This document shows, piece after piece, positions 62,271-64,000 of a stretch of DNA of 64,000 bases. The stretch is from Allacma fusca (Eukaryota > Arthropoda > Collembola > Symphypleona > Sminthuridae), in assembly GCA_947179485.1 (NCBI GenBank), contig OX359245.1:81703067-81767066 (forward strand), given 5' to 3'. Made by a program: the position numbers and the translations under genes. Under the pieces are notes generated by a model, which was given only the letters and a program-made list of their open reading frames with translations, was not told the DNA's origin and made no database searches. How positions within the stretch are numbered: the stretch's first letter is position 1; every line of letters begins with the position of its first letter.

Positions 62271-62611
62271 CCGGGAAAAATAATATAAATCTGAGCATGG
62301 AATAAGTATATGATAATTAGAAATAACTACGTGCCTACGTGTACATATATATCAAAACTGCTGTTAGCTACAATGCCAATATTTGATGCAAGTTCCCGGC
62401 CACAAACTTACATAAATCAACAACCTACCACCCCTTAAAGAAACAAAATAATACATGTTATTACAACCAACCAACCAAAACCTACCACCAGAACCTACTG
62501 TCGGGGCACGAACTACTTGCAGTTTGTCAATTAGTGACAGGTAGACTGTACTCCGCCTGTTGTCTACGCATCGAATCGGGAAAGAGTCAGAAGGCAGGTC
62601 TGTACAAATTC

Positions 62612-62660
62612 CAAAATACAGTTCCGCGAAAAGCTACGTATGTATATGTACGTGCTGTGT
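62612..62660. repeat. Left arm of a large inverted repeat
   Basis: Complementary to 63957-64000 with few mismatches (shared core TTCCGCGAAAAGCT / AGCTTTTCCCGGAA and GTACGTGCTGTG / CACAGCACGTAC). The two hAT insertions lie between the arms. The right arm runs to the window edge, so total length is unknown. Confidence 0.6.
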
Positions 62661-62727
62661 GCTATGGGTGACTTATCCTTGGGCAAGGATACCTTCATGT
62701 GAACACGTTACAAGCTACTCACAGTAC

Positions 62728-63949
62728 CAGAGCTGCGCTCAAGTTCAAGTAGTACTTGACAAGTATCAAGGCAGGCCAAGTTCGGATCAAGTTCGGGGTC
62801 ATGAGCGTTTCTACTTGGTTGAATCGGGTAGAGTTCAAGTATTTGCTGGATCCGAACTTGGAACTTCAAGTCGGTTCTGGTCCAAGTGCAAGCCCACAGA
62901 ATTGACTTGCACTAAGGACCAACCAAGTTCAAGTTCAGGTCTGGGCATGGATTTTACTTGAACCCGAACTTGGACTTTCAAGTACTGATTCAAGTATGTA
63001 TCTTAGTTCCAACGTTTGATTCCTTTGTGCGTTCTTCGCCTTCGGGTGTTCGCACTTCCGCAACACACATTCTAGTAACTAGTGATGCCAAAGGTCTGGT
63101 CTGATCCAGTCGTTCGGACCAGAGCAGATCAAAGACCATGCTCCCGGACCATGGACCAGAACACCATTGAGAGCAATTAAATAATCACATTTTATCCCGT
63201 CAAATTTTTCTTGTATCCCCATAAATGTAAGTTTTAGTTTGTTCCATGGGATTTCGTTAACTCATAAATTTTTATATTTCGTAATTTTGAGACCATGGTC
63301 TTGTGGTCAGGTCTGGTGTGGCCCTGAAGCTGAATCAATTGTATCTGGTGTGGTCCATGTGTTGAATCAGACCGGACCAGACCAACAACGGACCATTATA
63401 AATGGTCCGGACCAGACCATTGGCATCCCTACTAGAAACCATGCTTGCAGAGATATGCACAGAAGCTGGAGCTCACTTTCATTTGGAGTGACTGTCGTGT
63501 ATTCTGTCAACCGTCGTGCTTAAAGCTATTCTTCTAATATTTCATCATTTTTGAAAAACTGTTGAAGCAAATTGTCCGGTGAGACTGTAACACAAGGAAA
63601 AGACTATAAGTGAACCCGAATCTGAATTTATTAGAGACGATGGAAATTGAAAATCTTAGCTCCACCCGTTGGAATGGTTTTGCAACTTCATGCTACAAAG
63701 TTGCAAAATTCAAGTAATTACTTGAAATCCAATTTCGGTTCTCAAGATTTATGGGCCCGAAATTCAAGTATCAGACCAAGTTCGGGTTTAGGAAAGATTA
63801 CTTGCAAGATCTGACTTGGTATGACAAGTAATTCCTGGAACACGAAACGATAAGTTCGGGTACTGACAAATAGATATCTACTTGAAAGTTGAAGTGCAGG
63901 TCAAGTTCACGTTCGGATCCTCAAAATATTTGACCCGAACGCAGGTCTG
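62728..63949. mobile_element. Non-autonomous hAT element, CAAGTTCGG-type repeats
   Basis: Ends CAGAGCTGCGCTC and GAACGCAGGTCTG are inverted repeats; the 8-bp duplication CACAGTAC is exact (62720-62727, 63950-63957). Terminal 250-300 bp carry CAAGTTCAAGT, AAGTTCGGATC and complements. Contains the nested element 63080-63431. No intact transposase. Confidence 0.9.
63080..63431. mobile_element. Nested hAT element, GGTCTGGTCC-type repeats (copy b)
   Basis: Begins TAGTGATGCCAAAGGTCTGG and ends CCAGACCATTGGCATCCCTA; flanks CTAGTAAC (63072-63079) and CTAGAAAC (63432-63439) match at 7 of 8. Shorter (352 bp) and more diverged than the copy at 9920-10381, sharing its AT-rich centre. Confidence 0.9.
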
Positions 63950-63956
63950 CACAGTA

Positions 63957-64000
63957 CACAGCACGTACAAATACGAAGCTTTTCCCGGAATTGTATTTCG
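63957..64000. repeat. Right arm of the large inverted repeat (cut by window end)
   Basis: Inverse of 62612-62660, reaching the window edge. It directly abuts the target duplication of the hAT insertion, so the hAT element landed within this older repeat. Confidence 0.55.

Overview
This is a eukaryotic, arthropod-type genomic window: AT-rich, with multi-exon genes that have GT-AG introns, many small DNA transposons, and genes of recognisable arthropod families. A non-insect hexapod such as a springtail (Collembola) is my best guess, from the type of chemoreceptor, the secreted SEC14-like protein and the density of transposons; this assignment is inference.

Left arm (1-20.4 kb). Three genes could be assembled exon by exon with consistent reading phase. 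They are a small secreted CRAL-TRIO (SEC14-like) protein on + (1622-2739), a gustatory-receptor-type 7TM chemoreceptor on + (4383-5864), and a TRPA-family cation channel on - (18622 down to 7771, ten coding exons). The long introns and flanks of the TRPA gene are packed with non-autonomous hAT-superfamily elements. I delimit ten elements between 6.2 and 20.3 kb, most by terminal inverted repeats plus exact or 7/8 8-bp target-site duplications, several nested in one another. Most families carry their own degenerate short repeat filling both ends; one copy keeps a relic of the hAT transposase C-terminal (hATC) domain.

Middle (20.4-28.1 kb) has no gene I can support: a MITE-like hairpin, a Helitron-like end and dispersed repeats.

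Right arm (28.1-60 kb) is a developmental-regulator locus. Two complete, tandem, same-strand FoxC (crocodile) forkhead genes lie 24.6 kb apart (29482-33136 and 54130-57166), each with two coding exons. Exons and 5' leader are almost identical, whereas introns and most flanks are unalignable by eye. The near-identity is confined to islands, suggesting gene conversion. Paired conserved non-coding blocks lie at matching offsets: one about 1.3-1.4 kb upstream of each start codon, two about 2.1 and 2.3 kb downstream of each stop. The spacer is nearly free of hAT insertions and rich in GA/CT tracts.

Right end (62-64 kb) returns to hAT elements (CAAGTTCGG-type, with a GGTCTGG-type copy nested inside), the pair sitting in the loop of an older inverted repeat. 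Exon coordinates come from reading splice consensus and phase by eye; no transcript or database evidence was available.
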